Shown here: positions 1-12,532 of the stretch, one piece after another
Layout of the letters: the number at the start of each line of letters is the position of its first letter
Position numbering within the stretch: the first letter of the stretch is position 1
Assembly: GCA_017165825.1 (NCBI GenBank)
Contig: CM029367.1
Location: 7,671,723 to 7,735,722 of the forward strand
Direction: 5' to 3'
DNA: 64,000 nt
Source of the DNA: Hepsetus odoe
Taxonomy: Eukaryota; Chordata; Actinopteri; Characiformes; Hepsetidae
Notes under the pieces: generated by a model
The model's input: only the letters and a program-made list of their open reading frames with translations
Told to the model about the DNA's origin: nothing
The model's database searches: none
Program-made: the position numbers and the translations under genes

Positions 1-1500
1 ACGCTGTCTTTAAGCCAGGAGAGAGTCTAGAGGATGGAAAGATGAGATGAAGTGTGAGATTACACAAGGAAGTGGAATTACAAGACTTAGTGTAGTAGCA
101 ACACAGCAGAGAAAGATGACTGGAAGAAATCTGTCTTAGTCTGGCCAGTCACTAAATTGCTGGCTCCACCAGCCAGATGTCTTAACTGCTGGCCAACACT
201 CTCAATGCAAGGATCATTCCTGGAAGTAAGAAAATCAAGCAGAGACCAGCAGTGGTATATGGCAAAGAACAGCCAGTTGTATTAAACATCTAACGTACAA
301 AAATATGATAAAGTCTTTCCTTATTAGCAGGAGAGTCCGTCTATTAAAAAACTAATATAAACTATCATAAAACTATTAAAACATGGATTATTAAAATGTG
401 GATCAATAAATGGGAGGATGTCAGACCTATTTGCAAGAGATCATTAGGATTCTTCCTGTCCATGCTTGAATTGGACAAATAAGAGCTTGGTGTGTGGGTT
501 TTTTTTTTTTTTTTTTTTTTTTAGGTGTTACTGGTTGTGTAAGAGTTGTGTAACTATGGAGTCATAAATGGGCACCTTGTCTGCAGAAACAGTGAATTTC
601 TGGAGCTGCACATGGAGCTGTTTGTGGTGGTTTTTGGGCTTCAGTTGAGTCCCTCTGCACAGTAAAAACATAGCACTTCCTTTCAGCAAGTTTCACTAAT
701 TGCCACTTTAATAAAGAAGGAGATCAGTTAAGCAATATTTTACCTTTTGCTCTGCATCTGAAACCTGCCACTGGCATCTCTGGTCCACATGTACCCCAGG
801 CTTTCTGCCGGGTTTGTCTGAGGCTCCATCAGTCTGTCCTGGCACTTTATGGGGTTAACAAAGTTAATACCACTCTCTGGAGGAGTATTCGTAGTTGGTA
901 ATTGGTCATTTCAGTGGCATCATCTTAAAATAGCTTTTTACTAAAGCATTGCCGTAACAGAGAGGATGGAGTAAAAAACTTTCATCCTTATTCTCTAGTC
1001 TTATGACTGGCTACCCAAGACATGACATTAGAGATGTAGGACAAGCTGTTGGCTAAAAGTTCCGCAGTCTGACTTTTCCTAAAGTTTTAAAAGAGGGAGA
1101 CGCCATCATCACAAAAGAAAAACAAACATAGAAAAGATATCAGTCTCAACCCACCATGTATCTCATCCTGAATCATGTCCAGAATTTTAAAGCTGCAGAC
1201 CCTCTTGAGAGTATCAGTGAGCTTGTGGGAGCATGCATGATGGAAAAAAGGGGCAGAGCTTTATAAATGACACTAACTCTTCCCATTTAAGAGACTGGAG
1301 TTGAGGGTGATTGAAAAAAGGGAAAGGCACCAACACAACTTTCAGTCTCTCATCTTCTTTTGCTCACTTGAATGTTATGATACAAAAGGTACTACTATTC
1401 TATTTAACTTAAATTCTATTTAACTTAACATATCTAGATGTCAATACCAGATAGTGAAAGCAGAAAAATCTGATATGCTGTTATTTCATATCCATCATTA
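1..1500. other. non-coding, nothing recognised
   Basis: AT-rich sequence without a convincing open frame or repeat boundary. It holds a 20+ base T run near 500-523. I see no feature I can support. Confidence 0.5.
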
Positions 1501-1683
1501 AATTTACTTTTACGGCACTTATCCAGAGCAACTTCCAATTCCTAACTACAGCGACAGTCCCCCTGGAGAAACCTGGGGTTAAGGATTTTGCTCAGGAACC
1601 CAGTGATGGTAGTGAAGGTGGGAAATCGAACCTGTGACCGCTTGATCTACAGACAAGTATCCCACCACTATACCACCACCACC
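1501..1683 (-). repeat. SINE-1 copy (tRNA-derived SINE)
   Basis: Read on the minus strand, this begins with a tRNA-like head: an A-box-like stretch around TATAGTGGTGGGATAC and a B-box GGTTCGATT. It continues through a body containing the CCCTGGAG / CAGTCCCCC region (plus-strand wording). It ends in the tail that reads on the plus strand as TTACGGCACTTATCCAGAGC. The same body and tail recur at 13,329, 32,492, 39,665 and 41,991. It is a degraded, pol III-type short interspersed element and encodes no protein. Confidence 0.8.
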
Positions 1684-2309
1684 ATCAAACCCAAATCTCT
1701 TTATTACATAGTAAACATACCTTAACACACACTGATATATGCACACACCTAATACAACAAACACCAAAACCATTTGCAAAGTTAATAACATTAATTATAT
1801 TATTACAGTGGTACCTGTCAATTGTTGTATATATTACACAGCAAGTAAACCATCCGTCTATGAATTTGATGTAAGAAGGAAAAACGGGCAAGGAAAAGGA
1901 TTTGGCTAAACTGCAATAGTAAGTAGACTGAGTAAAGCATCTCTTCTAGTGTGTTCATAATATACAGGGGCTTGTACAAACCTAAAGTGGCCAGAGGACC
2001 GGTGATCTGCCGACAGGGTCATGTGAGACAAAGGCTCATTGATGTACAGTGGGAAGCAAAGGCATCTGGTTCCATAGAAATGCTACTTATTAGAAAATTT
2101 TAGAAAATACTGAAATTTCTTGCTGGCTTTCATAGAAAGATGAAAGAAAATAAGTACTTTACAGCTTGCTGAATATCAGGCTGAGCAGATGCAGAGTCAA
2201 AAAGCTGACCACTTTTTTTTCATTGCTGAAATGAAAACTTTAACATGGACCACTGGGCAGCAAAAGAAAGTGGACTGCTCTTATGAATCATGTTTTCTTT
2301 TACATTATG
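1684..2309. other. non-coding, nothing recognised
   Basis: No exon, repeat boundary or conserved motif that I can support. Confidence 0.4.
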
Positions 2310-2311
2310 TA

Positions 2312-3736
2312 CAGTGCCTTGCAAAGGTATTCACCCCCTTGGCATTTTTCAAGTCTTGTTGCCTGATAACCTGGAATTAAAATGGATTGATTGAGAGTTT
2401 GTACCATAGAGCCACCTTTCGCAGCAATTACAGCTGCAAGTCGCTTTGGATAAGTCTCTGTGATCCTGCCACATCTTGCCACTGGGATTTTTGCCCATTC
2501 CTCAAAGCAAAACTGCTCCAGCTCCTTCATATTGAATGGTTTTCACTTGTAAACAGCAATCTTCAAGTCTCACCACAGATTCTCAATTGGATTGAGGTCA
2601 GGACTTTGACTAGGCCATTCCAACACATTTAAATGTTTCCCCTTAAACCACACATATTGCTTTAGCAGTATGCTTTGGGTCATTCTCCTGCTGGTAGGTG
2701 AACCTCCATCCCAGTCTCAAATCACAGGCAGACTGACACAGGTTTTGCTCAAGAATATCCCTGTATTTAGCACCATCCATGTTTCCCTTGACTCAGACCA
2801 GTTTCCCAGTCCCTGCTGCTGAAAAACATCTGCTGCCACCACTATGCTTCACTGTGGCAATGGTGTTCTTGGGGTGATGGGATGTATTGGGGTTGCGCCA
2901 GACATAGCGTTTTCCTTGGTGGCCAAAAAGTTCAATTTTAGTCTCATCTGACCAGAGCACCTTCCTCCATACATTTGGGGAGTCGCCCACATGCCTTTTG
3001 GTAAACTCAAAACGTGCCTTCTTATTTTTAAGTTAAGTAATGGCTTTTTTCTGGCCACTCTTCCATAAGGCCCAGCTCTATGGAGTGTACAGCTTATTGT
3101 GGTCCTATGGACAGAAATTCCAGTCTCTGCCGTGAAACTCTAAAATTCCTTTGGGGTTACCATTGGTCTCTGTGCTGCCTCTCTGATTAATGCCCTCCTT
3201 GCCTGGTCTGTGGGATGTGGTGGGTGGCCTCTTTTGGCATATTTGTAGTGGTACCATGTTCTTTCCATTTGCAGATGATGGATTTGATGGTGCTCCGGGG
3301 GATCATCAAATATTTGGATATTTTTTTTTTAACCCAACCCTGACTTGTACTTCTCAACAACTTTGTCCCTGACTTGTCTGGAGAGCTCCTTGGTCTTCAT
3401 GCTGTGATGCCTCTTGCTTAGTGATGTTGCAGCCTCTGGGGCCTTTCAGAAAAGGTGTGTTTATTCTGACAGATCATGTGATGCTTAGATTACATACAGG
3501 TGGACTTTATTTCACTAATTATGTGACTTTTGAAGGTAACTGGTTGCACCAGGACTTTTTAGGGGCCTCATGGCAAAGAGGGTGACTACATATGCACATG
3601 CCAATGTTCATTTTTTTTTCTTTTTTTATATATATATTTTTTTCTCATTTTACTTCACTAACTTGACTATTTTGTGCAGATCCATCCTATAAATTGATCC
3701 AGCCAAGGGGGGGGTGAATACTTTTGCAAGGCACTG
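2312..3736 (-). mobile_element. Tc1-type DNA transposon, whole element with both ends
   Basis: The terminal inverted repeats are visible. The left end starts CAGTGCCTTGCAAAGGTATT, and the right end read in reverse starts CAGTGCCTTGCAAAAGTATT. A TA dinucleotide lies outside each end (2310-2311 and 3737-3738), as expected for Tc1/mariner target duplication. The length, about 1.4 kb, is normal for the group. The transposase frame lies on the minus strand and is broken, so the copy is inactive. Confidence 0.9.
2395..3401 (-). pseudogene. Tc1-type transposase, broken
   Basis: A cut-and-paste transposase of the Tc1/mariner DDE type. The minus-strand frame starts near the ATG complementary to 3399-3401 and runs to about 2395. 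Recognisable blocks are the WSDETKIELFG box with the second-domain aspartate (around 2,940) and the C-terminal PVARCGRITETYPKR / AAVIAAKGGS block near 2,410-2,480. Stops and frame changes separate these blocks; the region between 2,560 and 2,790 is especially eroded. The family is known from many fishes. The flanking TA duplications and terminal repeats of the parent element support the call. No function is expected for this copy. Confidence 0.85.
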
Positions 3737-3863
3737 TAGATAGTCATGTACATGCACATCAATTACCTGGGGAAAAAGACCTACCAGGAAAAATAAACTG
3801 ATCTGATAAACTGATAAACTAAGTTTTTCAGATAAAAGATAAATCGCATTTATTTTTTTAATC

Positions 3864-3922
3864 TTCTGCTCTGTAAAGTGACCTTGGGTTTGAGAAATGC
3901 GCTATATAAATAAAAATTATGT
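3864..3922 (+). repeat. L2-type LINE 3' tail fragment
   Basis: The segment with GTAAAGTGACCTTGG and GCGCTATATAAATAAA matches the 3' ends seen at 30.5, 50.3 and 51.3 kb. It is a heavily 5'-truncated LINE (or SINE) tail, too short to assign to a family. Confidence 0.6.
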
Positions 3923-3924
3923 TT

Positions 3925-4085
3925 AGGTCTAGTGTTTAGGGAGTTGCCCCCACATCGGAAGATTGTGGCTTGATTCCCTCACCAGTGGGTTGCCCTGAGA
4001 TACCCTACCCCATGATGTGCTTTGTTCACTGAAAATACATGGTCTTAAAACCACTGGCATTAGTCAATGAATACTGCAAAATTGT
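3925..4085 (+). repeat. SINE-2 copy, degraded
   Basis: The tRNA-like head (TAGTGTTTAGGGAG, then the B-box-like GGCTTGATTCCC) and the body GGTTGCCCTGAGATACCC match the better copies at 32,564 and 41,391. The 3' part is eroded. Confidence 0.65.
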
Positions 4086-5849
4086 AGTCAAGATGATCTG
4101 CCCCATCTGCTGAATGCTATTTTAGTATGGAATGTTCCTTCACTTCCTTCATATTTATAGTAATACTATTTCACGGATGTCTGGAAAATCAAGAGGTGCA
4201 AAAGCACCCAACAATACAGTAAAATATTAAACCTCAAAACCTGCTTTCAATCCAGATGTATGCGTTACACTCTAAAGCACTTCAAGGCCACTCATGACCC
4301 GTAATACATCTTATATTAACACTGTATTAATCCTGTGGGTTTTTGCTTCAGCCATCTGAGGTTGATGCCTGCAGATGTTATTTTGGCCTAAATTGTGGAA
4401 GGATAATGAAAACCATTACATTTGAAGGTTTTGAGAGAAAAAGCTGCTTGTTCTGGCAAGCTAATCAAGACATGCTGTTACTACTGTAAACTTCTGGAGC
4501 TCCCAAAGCCAGGCTAAGTAGTACCTTGGAAGACTCTCTCTGAATAATGTGTTGTATGTTGGACAATTAAACCCAATAGTTTGGTTCACACAAACACTTA
4601 TAATGGTATGTAAATGGGAAGGGGTTCAGAGTGAACAGAAGCCAAAGTAAAAATTTACATGCCAGTTTGTCTTTATAACAGGGCTATAGACTGTGACATT
4701 TTTTTATATCATTGGTGAATTAGATTAATTCTGTTTAAAGATAAGTATTTATTCACTTCATTTGCGTAATTATTGTGTAATTATTTACAGACTTTCAAGA
4801 ATTCATGAGAGCACCTGAGATTGTCTGCAATTGTTTCTCTAGCCAACTGTGATGGGTGAAGTTAACTAGGAAACAGTGAAAAGGGTTTTTTTTTGGTTTT
4901 AAATGTTACTTTGACAAACACCATCAGAAGCAAATTAGCACCACCAAGGAGAAAAGACCACATTAACATTATGCTCAAAGCAGCTTGCAGGAATTCATTG
5001 ATTCTTTTAATTTTTTAAAGATTTTTAAAATGTGCTATAAAATTTCACTACCAAACTTTTGCTTTACAGCCCCCATGGGAAGCGCTTAAAAAAGATTAGA
5101 ACACTGTCCTGCCTAACAACTATAATTAGATAATTAAATAGACAACACATGCATGAACTCTAGCTGACACACATTAGCAAAAAAACTTGATTACTGCTGG
5201 CAAGACTGAACGTTTATCCAACTCTTTTTTCTTTACAGTAAAATTATTTTGTTTCATCATGGAAGTGTATTTTGTACTTGCTTTTAAAAATACAGCAAAG
5301 ATCTTGAAATTGCATTTTTGTACAGTTTAAGAAATTAAATGTTATTAAAAAATATGCATTTTTACATAATGCCTTTTAGGGGTGTAAGTGTGCTGTAAAA
5401 AAAAAAAGTGTGCAAAAGTCACAATAAGATGTAACAAAACAAAATGGTTGTGGATTTTAAAAAAATGTTAATTTTTTTGTTTTTTTGTTTTTTAGCATTC
5501 TTTCATCAAAAACACATTGCATCTGACACAGGATATGTTTCACAATGTACTTCAAAATGTTCCATTAAAGAGTGAGAGAGCACCAAGTAGCAAAAGAAAA
5601 AAAAAAAAAACTAGGGAAAAAGTTACTAACCATAATCCCGTTCAACCAGTTGTGGTCCTCCTTCACCTCCTTTTCCATTATTTTATCTGGGTCTGTTCCC
5701 AGGCTTTGGAGTGGCTCTCTGTTCAAGGTTAGGTGGTCACCATCTTCCCTTGTGACTGATTTTAACTGGACTGCCTTCTCATTCCTAAAGCAGAATACAC
5801 AGGAGTCAGATATAACTGCAAATACTGCCAGAGATTAAGACCAACAAGA
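4086..5849. other. non-coding, nothing recognised
   Basis: AT-rich, with short A and T runs. No exon with plausible splice sites and no repeat boundary could be supported. Confidence 0.5.
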
Positions 5850-5900
5850 GAAATATCACATTAACCCAGCCACTAGGGATGCACAAGCCAGTGTATTTCT

Positions 5901-6686
5901 TTGTGCCGGTACCAAGCCTGGGTAAATGGGGAGGGTTACGTCAGGAAGGGCATCTGGTGTAAAACTTTGCCAAATCAATATAAGGACAATGATACAGAAT
6001 TCCATTCCATACCGGATCGGTCGAGGCCCGGGTTAACAACGACCGGAAATTGGACTACTGTTGGCCAAAGGAGAAGAAGAAGAAGAGGAGGAAGGCATGT
6101 CCAGATGGAGATGGAGAGAAAGAAAGGGCAGAGAGTGGAAGTGAGGGTAGGGACTTTGTATGTTGGCAGCATGACTGGTAAAGGTAGAGAATTAGCTAAT
6201 ATGATGGAGAGAAGAAAGGTTGACATTTTGTGTGTGCAAGAGACTAGATGGAAGTGTAGTAAGGCCAGGTGTATTGGAGGAGGGTTTAAACTGTTCTACC
6301 ATGGTGTGGATAGAAGAAGGAATGGGATAGGTGTCATCCTGAAGGAAGAGTATGTGAAGAGTGTTTTGGAGGTGAAGAGGGTGTCAGGTAGGGTGATGAG
6401 TTTGAAGCTGGAAGTTGAAGGTGTGATAATGAATGTTGTTAGTGCTTATGCTCCACAAGTTGGTTGTGAGATGGTAGAGAAGGAAAAATTCTGGAGTGAG
6501 TTAGATGAAGTGTTAGAGAGTGTACCCAGGGGAGAGAGAGTGATGATTGGCACAGATTTTAATGGTCATGTTGGTGAAGGGAACAGAGGTGATGAGGAGG
6601 TGATGGGTAGGTATGGTGTCAAGGAGAGGAATGCTGAAGGTCAGATGGCTGTAGATTTTGCAAAAAGGATGGAAATGGCTGTAGTT
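5901..6686 (+). pseudogene. LINE-A1 endonuclease part
   Basis: The 5' part of the LINE-A protein. It carries a basic stretch (RRRRRRGG region) followed by an APE-type endonuclease with CVQETRWK, SAYAPQ and a DFNGHVGEG box. APE endonucleases nick the target DNA for target-primed reverse transcription. The frame is open to the junction at 6686, where LINE-C enters, and then resumes at about 9556. Here the DFN box reads TDFNGH (the other copies have ADFNGH). The reading frame is destroyed by the insertion. Confidence 0.85.
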
Positions 6687-9548
6687 TCCTTTTTCTTCCT
6701 CGTTTCCTCATTTCCTCTTTCGAATTCCATGCTGTTACTGTAACCTATCCTATTAAGCTTCACATCGTCCTCTACCGTCCCCCAGGCTTACTTGGCAACC
6801 TCGTCGATGAACTAGACGTCCTCCTAAGTTCGTTCCTGGATGATAACTCTCCAATGATCCTTCTTGGAGACTTCAACCTACCAGGAGATAAGATCCATAC
6901 CAGCGGGCTTACGCAGCTACTTTCATCCTTTGACCTGTCCCTCAACAATTCTCCTCCTACCCACAAAGCTGGCAACACTCTTGATCTAATATTCACCAGA
7001 TCGCTCCCTATGGGCAATATTCTGTCTACACCTCTACATGTATCTGATCACCATCTCTTATCTTTCAGATTTCTTTCCGACATGTCGCCCTATCAACTAG
7101 AGACTCCAGAACAAGCCCGGAGGAATCTCAGCACTCTGTCACTGTCCTCTTTTTGCTCCACAGTTCTCTCCCACCTATCTCCTCCTGCTGCAACTACCCC
7201 AACTGTTTCTGCTCTCGAACTCAATACTAATGAACTCCTCTCCTCCGTCAGCCATTCAATTGACCAGTTCTGTCCTTTTAATTAACAGAACGAGACGTGT
7301 CTCTCCACCGGCCCCGTGGCTGACAGAAGTTCTGCGCAACAACCGTAGAGAACTACGATCAGCTGAAAGGAAGTGGAGGAAATCACTGTGTTCTGAGGAT
7401 CTTGTTTCATATCATTCTCTCCTCTCCAAATTTGCTACAGATCTAGCCTCTGCTAAGTCAGTGTTCTTCAAAACCAAGTCTGAAGAATCCTCAACTAATC
7501 CTCGTAAACTTTTTGCCACTTTCTCTTCTCTTCTAAAACCACCTCGTCCTCCCGTTGTCTCATCTCTCTCCCCAGATGACTTTGCTTCATTTTTTGACGA
7601 GAAAACTGAGGCAATCCAGAAGATCCTTCCACTCAACCGTCAACTCTCCTGTCCAGCCCCAAGCACCCCGCGACCACCAAGTCCTTGCCCTCTTGCCGCT
7701 CTCCATGGAGGAGGTACTGCTGCTCTTGAAGTCCAGCAACCCCACCACCTCGCCCCTTGATCCGATTCCATCATCTCTGCTCCTGGAGATGGCTTCAGAT
7801 CTTCTTCCATACATCTCTCAAATAATCAATGGATCTCTAGAGACCGGCCACGTTCCATCTGCCTTCAAGTCAGCCATCGTCACTCCAATCCTGAAGAAAC
7901 CATCTCTGGATTGCATGGATTTGAACAACTACAGACCGGTATCCCTTCTCCCCTTTCTCTCCAAAGTCTTAGAGCGAGCAGTGTATAACCAACTCAACGT
8001 CTTCTTGGCTCAAAACGGTCTCCAGGATCCCTACCAGACTGGATTTAAAACATCGCACTCAACTGAAACGGCTCTTCTGGCTGTCACTCACGAACTCCAT
8101 GCTGCAAAATCAAACAACCTGTCCTCAGTCTTGATTCTCCTTGATCTCTCGGCGGCCTTTGACACAGTGAACCACCAGCTCCTCCTGACCACTCTCTCCA
8201 ACCTGGGGATTGCTGGCACTGCCTGGCAGTGGTTCACCTCATACCTACAGGATCGACAGTACCAAGTGTCATGGCAGGGCCATCGGTCCACTCCACGAAA
8301 TTTGACAACTGGCGTTGCCCAAGGATCTGTCCTTGGTCCCCTTCTATTTTCTCTATATACCGGCTCTCTGGGGAAGGTCATACTCTCTCATGGCTTCTCC
8401 TACCATTCTTATGCAGACGACACCCAACTTATCCTCTCTCTTCCCTCCTACGATCAACAGGTCTCTACCCGAATCTCCAACTGCCTGGCTAACATCTTTG
8501 CATGGATGACAGCTCACCACCTCAAGCTCAACCCTAACAAGACTGAGCTTCTCTACTTGAAGGCCATCAAACTTCGCGTCAGGACCTTCACATCTGCTTT
8601 GGCGGTTCACTTCTCGTCCCATCTCGATCAGCTAGGAATCTCGGTGTCACTTTCGACAACGAGCTCTCTTTCTCCTCCCATGTCCTTAATCTCTCTAGGT
8701 CCTGCCGATACCTTATATTCAACATTAGAAGAATCCGTCCTTTCCTCACCACCCAGGCAACCCAACTGCTGGTCCAGTCCCTGGTCATCTCGAAACTGGA
8801 CTACTGCAACTCTCTTCTGGCAGGTGTTCCACTGAAGGCAACAAGACCACTACAATTGATTCAAAACGCTGCCGCTAGACTTGTCTTCAACCATCCCAAG
8901 TTCTCTTCATCCACTCTGCTGCGGGATCTACACTGGCTCCCAGTGGCTGCTCGTATCAGGTTTAAATCTCTAACTCTCGCTTACAAGGCTACTAACAGCC
9001 TTGCACCATCTTACCGGTCGGCTCTAATCAAACATCGTGTCTCTTCTCGTCCCCCTGAAACCATCAAGCACTGCTCGTCTTGAACCCCCACCGTTGAAAA
9101 ACAGAGGAAGACAAGTATCAAGACTCTTCTCAGTTCTGGCCCCTCAGTGGTGGAATGAACTCCCCCTGATGGTTAGAACTGCTGAGTCCCTCGCTGTCTT
9201 TAAACGTAGATTAAAGACCCACCTGTTCACGGAATTTCTGAGGGACTAATCCCTCCCAAACCATCCACTCTCCTACCCTTACTCCTTCTTTCCTAAAAAC
9301 CTCTACTCTCTCCTACTCTCTCACCTCTACTCTCTTTCCTACTCTCCCACCCCTGCTCCTCCTTTCAAAAAAAAGAAAATGTGTATGGTTTATACTTGTT
9401 ACAAGGGCTCTTAGTCTGTTACTTAGGTGGTACTAGCTAATCAGCAGTTACTGATCTGTGCTGGTTACCAAGATGATCTATTGTGGAAATAAAGCACTGC
9501 TGTAAGTCGCTCTGGATAAGAGCGTCTGCTAAATGCTGTAAATGTAAA
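6687..9548 (+). mobile_element. LINE-C (L2/CR1-like), 5'-truncated, inserted in LINE-A1
   Basis: The insertion is flanked by a 7-bp direct repeat TGTAGTT (6680-6686 and 9549-9555), which is the target site in LINE-A. It is 5'-truncated within the endonuclease. The 3' end has GTAAGTCGCTCTGGATAAGA followed by GCTAAATGCTGTAAATGTAA. This tail is shared with SINE-1, which suggests that LINE-C-type machinery mobilised SINE-1. Confidence 0.9.
6760..9249 (+). pseudogene. LINE-C endonuclease C-terminus plus RT, frameshifted
   Basis: Pieces in three frames give a normal domain order. The end of an APE endonuclease comes first (LGDFNLPGD near 6,870, then SDHHL near 7,045). An RT follows with NYRPVSLLPFLSK, FDTVNHQLL, GVAQGSVLGPLLF and the catalytic YADDTQ box near 8,410. 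Last comes an L2-type C-terminus (NAAARLVFNHPK, LHWLPVAARI) up to the stop near 9,249. Frame changes lie near 7,280, 7,620, 8,550 and 9,060. The catalytic box is intact, but the protein cannot be made in one piece. The assignment to the L2/CR1 group is by motif recall. Confidence 0.85.
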
Positions 9549-9555
9549 TGTAGTT

Positions 9556-11771
9556 AATACTTATTTTAAGAAGAGAGAGGAGCAAAGGGTGATGTATAAG
9601 AGTGGAGGAAGATGCTCACAGGTGGATTATATTCTTTGCAGGAGGATCAGTCTGAAAGAGATTGGAGACTGCAAAGTAGTGACAGGGGAGAGTGTAGCTA
9701 AACAGCATAGGATGGTGGTCTGTAGGATGACCTTGGAGGTCAAGAAGAGGAGGAAAGTCAGGGCAGAGTCGAGGATCAAGTGGTGGAAGCTGAAGGAAGA
9801 GGACTGCAAGGTGGAATTCAGGCAGGAGATAACATGGGCACTGGGAGGTGTTGAACAGCTACCGGATTGCTGGGAAACTACTGCAGAGGTGATAAGGCAG
9901 ACAGCTAGAAATGTACTTGGTGTGACATCTGGAAGAAAGAAGGAGGATAAGGAAACCTGGTGCTGGAACCAAGAAGTCCAGGAGTGTATTCAAAAGAAGA
10001 GGGAGGCAAAGAAGACATGGGACAGTCAGAGAGATGAAGAAAGTAGACAGGTGTACAAGGAGATGAACCGCAGGGCAAAGAAAGCAGTGTCGAAGGCCAA
10101 AGATAAGGTGTTTGGTGAATTGTATGAGAGGTTGGACAGTAAAGAGGGAGAAAAGGACCTTTACCAATTAGCTAGACAGAGAGACAGATCTGGAAAAGAT
10201 GTGCAGCAGGTCAGGGCGATTAAAGATAGAAATGGAAACGTACTCACAGTTGAAAAGAGCGTGTTGAGCAGATGGAAGGAATACTTTGAGAAGATTGGAT
10301 GATGTGAGAAGAATGAACCAGGAAGTGCAGCAAATCAACAAGATGGAAGTAAGGGCAGCAATGAAGAGGATGAAGAATGGAAAGGCTGTTGGACCGAATG
10401 ACATACCAGTGGAAGCATCGAGGTGTTTAGGGGAGATGGCAGTTGAGTTTCTGACCAGATTGTTTAACACAATCTTGGCAAGTGAGAAGATGCCTGAGGA
10501 GTGGAGACGAAGTGTACTGGTGCCGATCTTCAAGAATAAGGGTGATGCACAGAGCTGTAGTAACTATAGAGGGATAAAGTTGATCAGCCACACCATGAAG
10601 TTATGGGAAAGAGTCATGGAAGCTAGGTTAAGAAAAGAGGTGAGGATTAGTGAACAGCAGTATGGTTTTATGCCGAGAAAGAGCACTACAGATGCAACGT
10701 TTGCTCTGAGGGTTTTGTTGAAGTACAGAGAAGGTCAGAAGGAGCTGCATTGTGCCTTTGTGGACTTGGAGAAAGCATATGACAGGGTGCCTAGAAAGGA
10801 GTTGTGGTTTTGTATGAGGACGTGTGGTGTTACAGAGAAGTATGTGAGAGTACTTCAGGATATGTATGATGGCAGTGTAACAGTGGTGAGATCTGCAGTG
10901 GGAGTGACAGATGCATTTAAGGTAGAGGTTGGATTACATCAAGGATCAGCACTTGATCAGAGCCCATTCTTGTTTGCAATAGTAATGGACAGGTTGATGG
11001 AAGAGGTTAGACAGGAGTCTCCATGGACGATGATGTTTGCTGGTGATATTGTGATCTGTAGTGAGAGTAGGGAGCAGCTTGAGGAGAACCTAGAGAGATG
11101 GAGATATACTCTGGAGAGGAGAGGCATGAAAGTGAGTAGGGCAAAGACAGAATATATGAGTGTGAATGAAAGGGAGGAAAGTGGAGTGGTTAGGATGCAG
11201 GGAGTAGAGGTAACAAAGGTGGAGGAGTTTAAATATTTAAGATCAACAGTTCAGAGTAACGGCGAGTGTGGAAGAGAGGTGAAGAAGAGAGTGCAGGCAG
11301 GTTGGAATGGGTGGAGAAGAGTGGCTGGAGTGATTTGTGACAGACACATACCAGCTAGAGTAAAAGGGAAGGTTTACAGGACAGTTGTGAGACCAGCTAT
11401 GTTGTATGGGTTGGAGACGGTGGCACTGACGAAAAGGCAGGAGGCGGAGCTGGAGGTGTCAGAGTTAAAGATGCTGAGATTTTCGTTGGGTGTGACGAGG
11501 ATGGACAGGATTAGAAATTAGTATATTAGAGGGACAGCACAGGTTAGACAAGCAAGGTTGCATTGGTTTGGACATGTCCAGAGAAGAGATGAGGGATTAT
11601 ATTGGAAGGAGGATGTTGAAGATGCAGCTACCAGGAAAGAGGAGAAGAGGAAGACCAAAGAGGAGGTTTATGGACGTGGTGAGAGAGGACATGCAGATGG
11701 TCGGTTTGAAGCAGGAAGATGCAGAGGACCGTAAGAAATGGAGACAGCTGATCCGCTGTGGCGACCCCTAA
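9556..11771 (+). pseudogene. LINE-A1 linker, RT and C-terminus, broken
   Basis: This resumes LINE-A coding after the LINE-C insertion. The linker (SQVDYILCRR, KIKWW-type and NQEVQECIQKKR blocks) is open from 9,589 to 10,302. It then loses about 32 bases relative to the 34-37 kb copy near 10,290, which changes frame. RT follows at 10,286-11,521 with VPIFKNKGD, NYRGIKL, DLEKAYDRVPR and LHQGSAL. The catalytic box reads FAGD instead of FADD (about 11,036-11,047), so the polymerase would be dead. The frame stops at a TAG after RMDRIRN, a stop shared with two other copies. The basic tail (KRRRGRPKRR, RQLIRCGDP) follows in another frame after a small deletion. Confidence 0.88.
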
Positions 11772-11799
11772 ACAGGAGCAGCCTGCGAAATATCACATT

Positions 11800-12532
11800 G
11801 ATTCCATTTGCTTCCTAATGTTTTCTATGTTTGCTTTTCACATATTTTTCTCCTGATTTCCACATAATTTAAATATCTGAAATATAAATAAAGAGCCATT
11901 GACAATGGCCAAGACAATTTACTGTTCCTGAAACAACTAGAATGAATGGATACCTAAATCATGGCTTACACAGATCTATTCACAAAAAAAAAAAAAAAAA
12001 AAATGTTACAAAAAATCTCTACTCATTAAAATGTGGGTGCAGAACATTTAGGGTTTAAAAGTTAATTTTTTAGAATCACTGACATGTATTTAAAAAATTA
12101 TCTTTACAGAAAATCTAAGTTCTCCCTGTACAGTAATAGCAAGAACACAAAAAGTATCTTTCATGCATGCTGTAGAACAAACAAAAGGTTTGTACTTCTT
12201 GCCAAATGAGGTTTGAACCTCATTTACACAATACTGAGCCTCAGAAATGCAAAGTTTAAATCTTATCCAGTGGGTCTGAGAGTGAGCTGTCTGGATCAAA
12301 ACTAAGCTTTATACACACTATATAAAGGCCATGGCAACTGCTTTGAAAAATGTTAAAAGTTACATTTTTCAGAGACAAGTCAACTTCCTTTCCTAAATAA
12401 ATCCAGTTAAAATTTTCAAAACAGCACTAATAGGTATGACACTGACAACATCAATCTGGAATTATATAGAACTTTGCTACTTTGCTTCTGTATTACTAGA
12501 TCATATGAACAATTAATTTACCACTGAACTAG
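11800..12532. other. non-coding, nothing recognised
   Basis: AT-rich, with an A run near 11,982-12,002. No supported feature. Confidence 0.4.

Larger units (their letters stand above)
5863..11786 (+). mobile_element. LINE-A copy 1 (RTE-like), split by LINE-C
   Basis: An APE-type non-LTR retrotransposon about 3.06 kb long without its insertion. It is flanked by a 13-bp target duplication, GAAATATCACATT, at 5850-5862 and 11787-11799. The 5' end starts AACCCAGCCACTAGGGATGC, and the same start is seen in copies at 37,197 (minus) and, with a variant, 60,372. The order is endonuclease, linker, RT with thumb, and a basic C-terminal region ending near GGCGACCCC. An L2-like LINE-C sits in the endonuclease region (6687-9548). 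The usual AAGAAG tail is missing. The RTE-like assignment rests on the single-ORF layout and motifs only. Confidence 0.9.

Noticed and set aside
1150..1225. Possible minus-strand host exon (KLTDTLKRVCSFKILDMI) with AG and GT neighbours
   Set aside because: The splice phase does not fit the two-base overhang left by the exon at 13,602, and the segment is short; chance is more likely.
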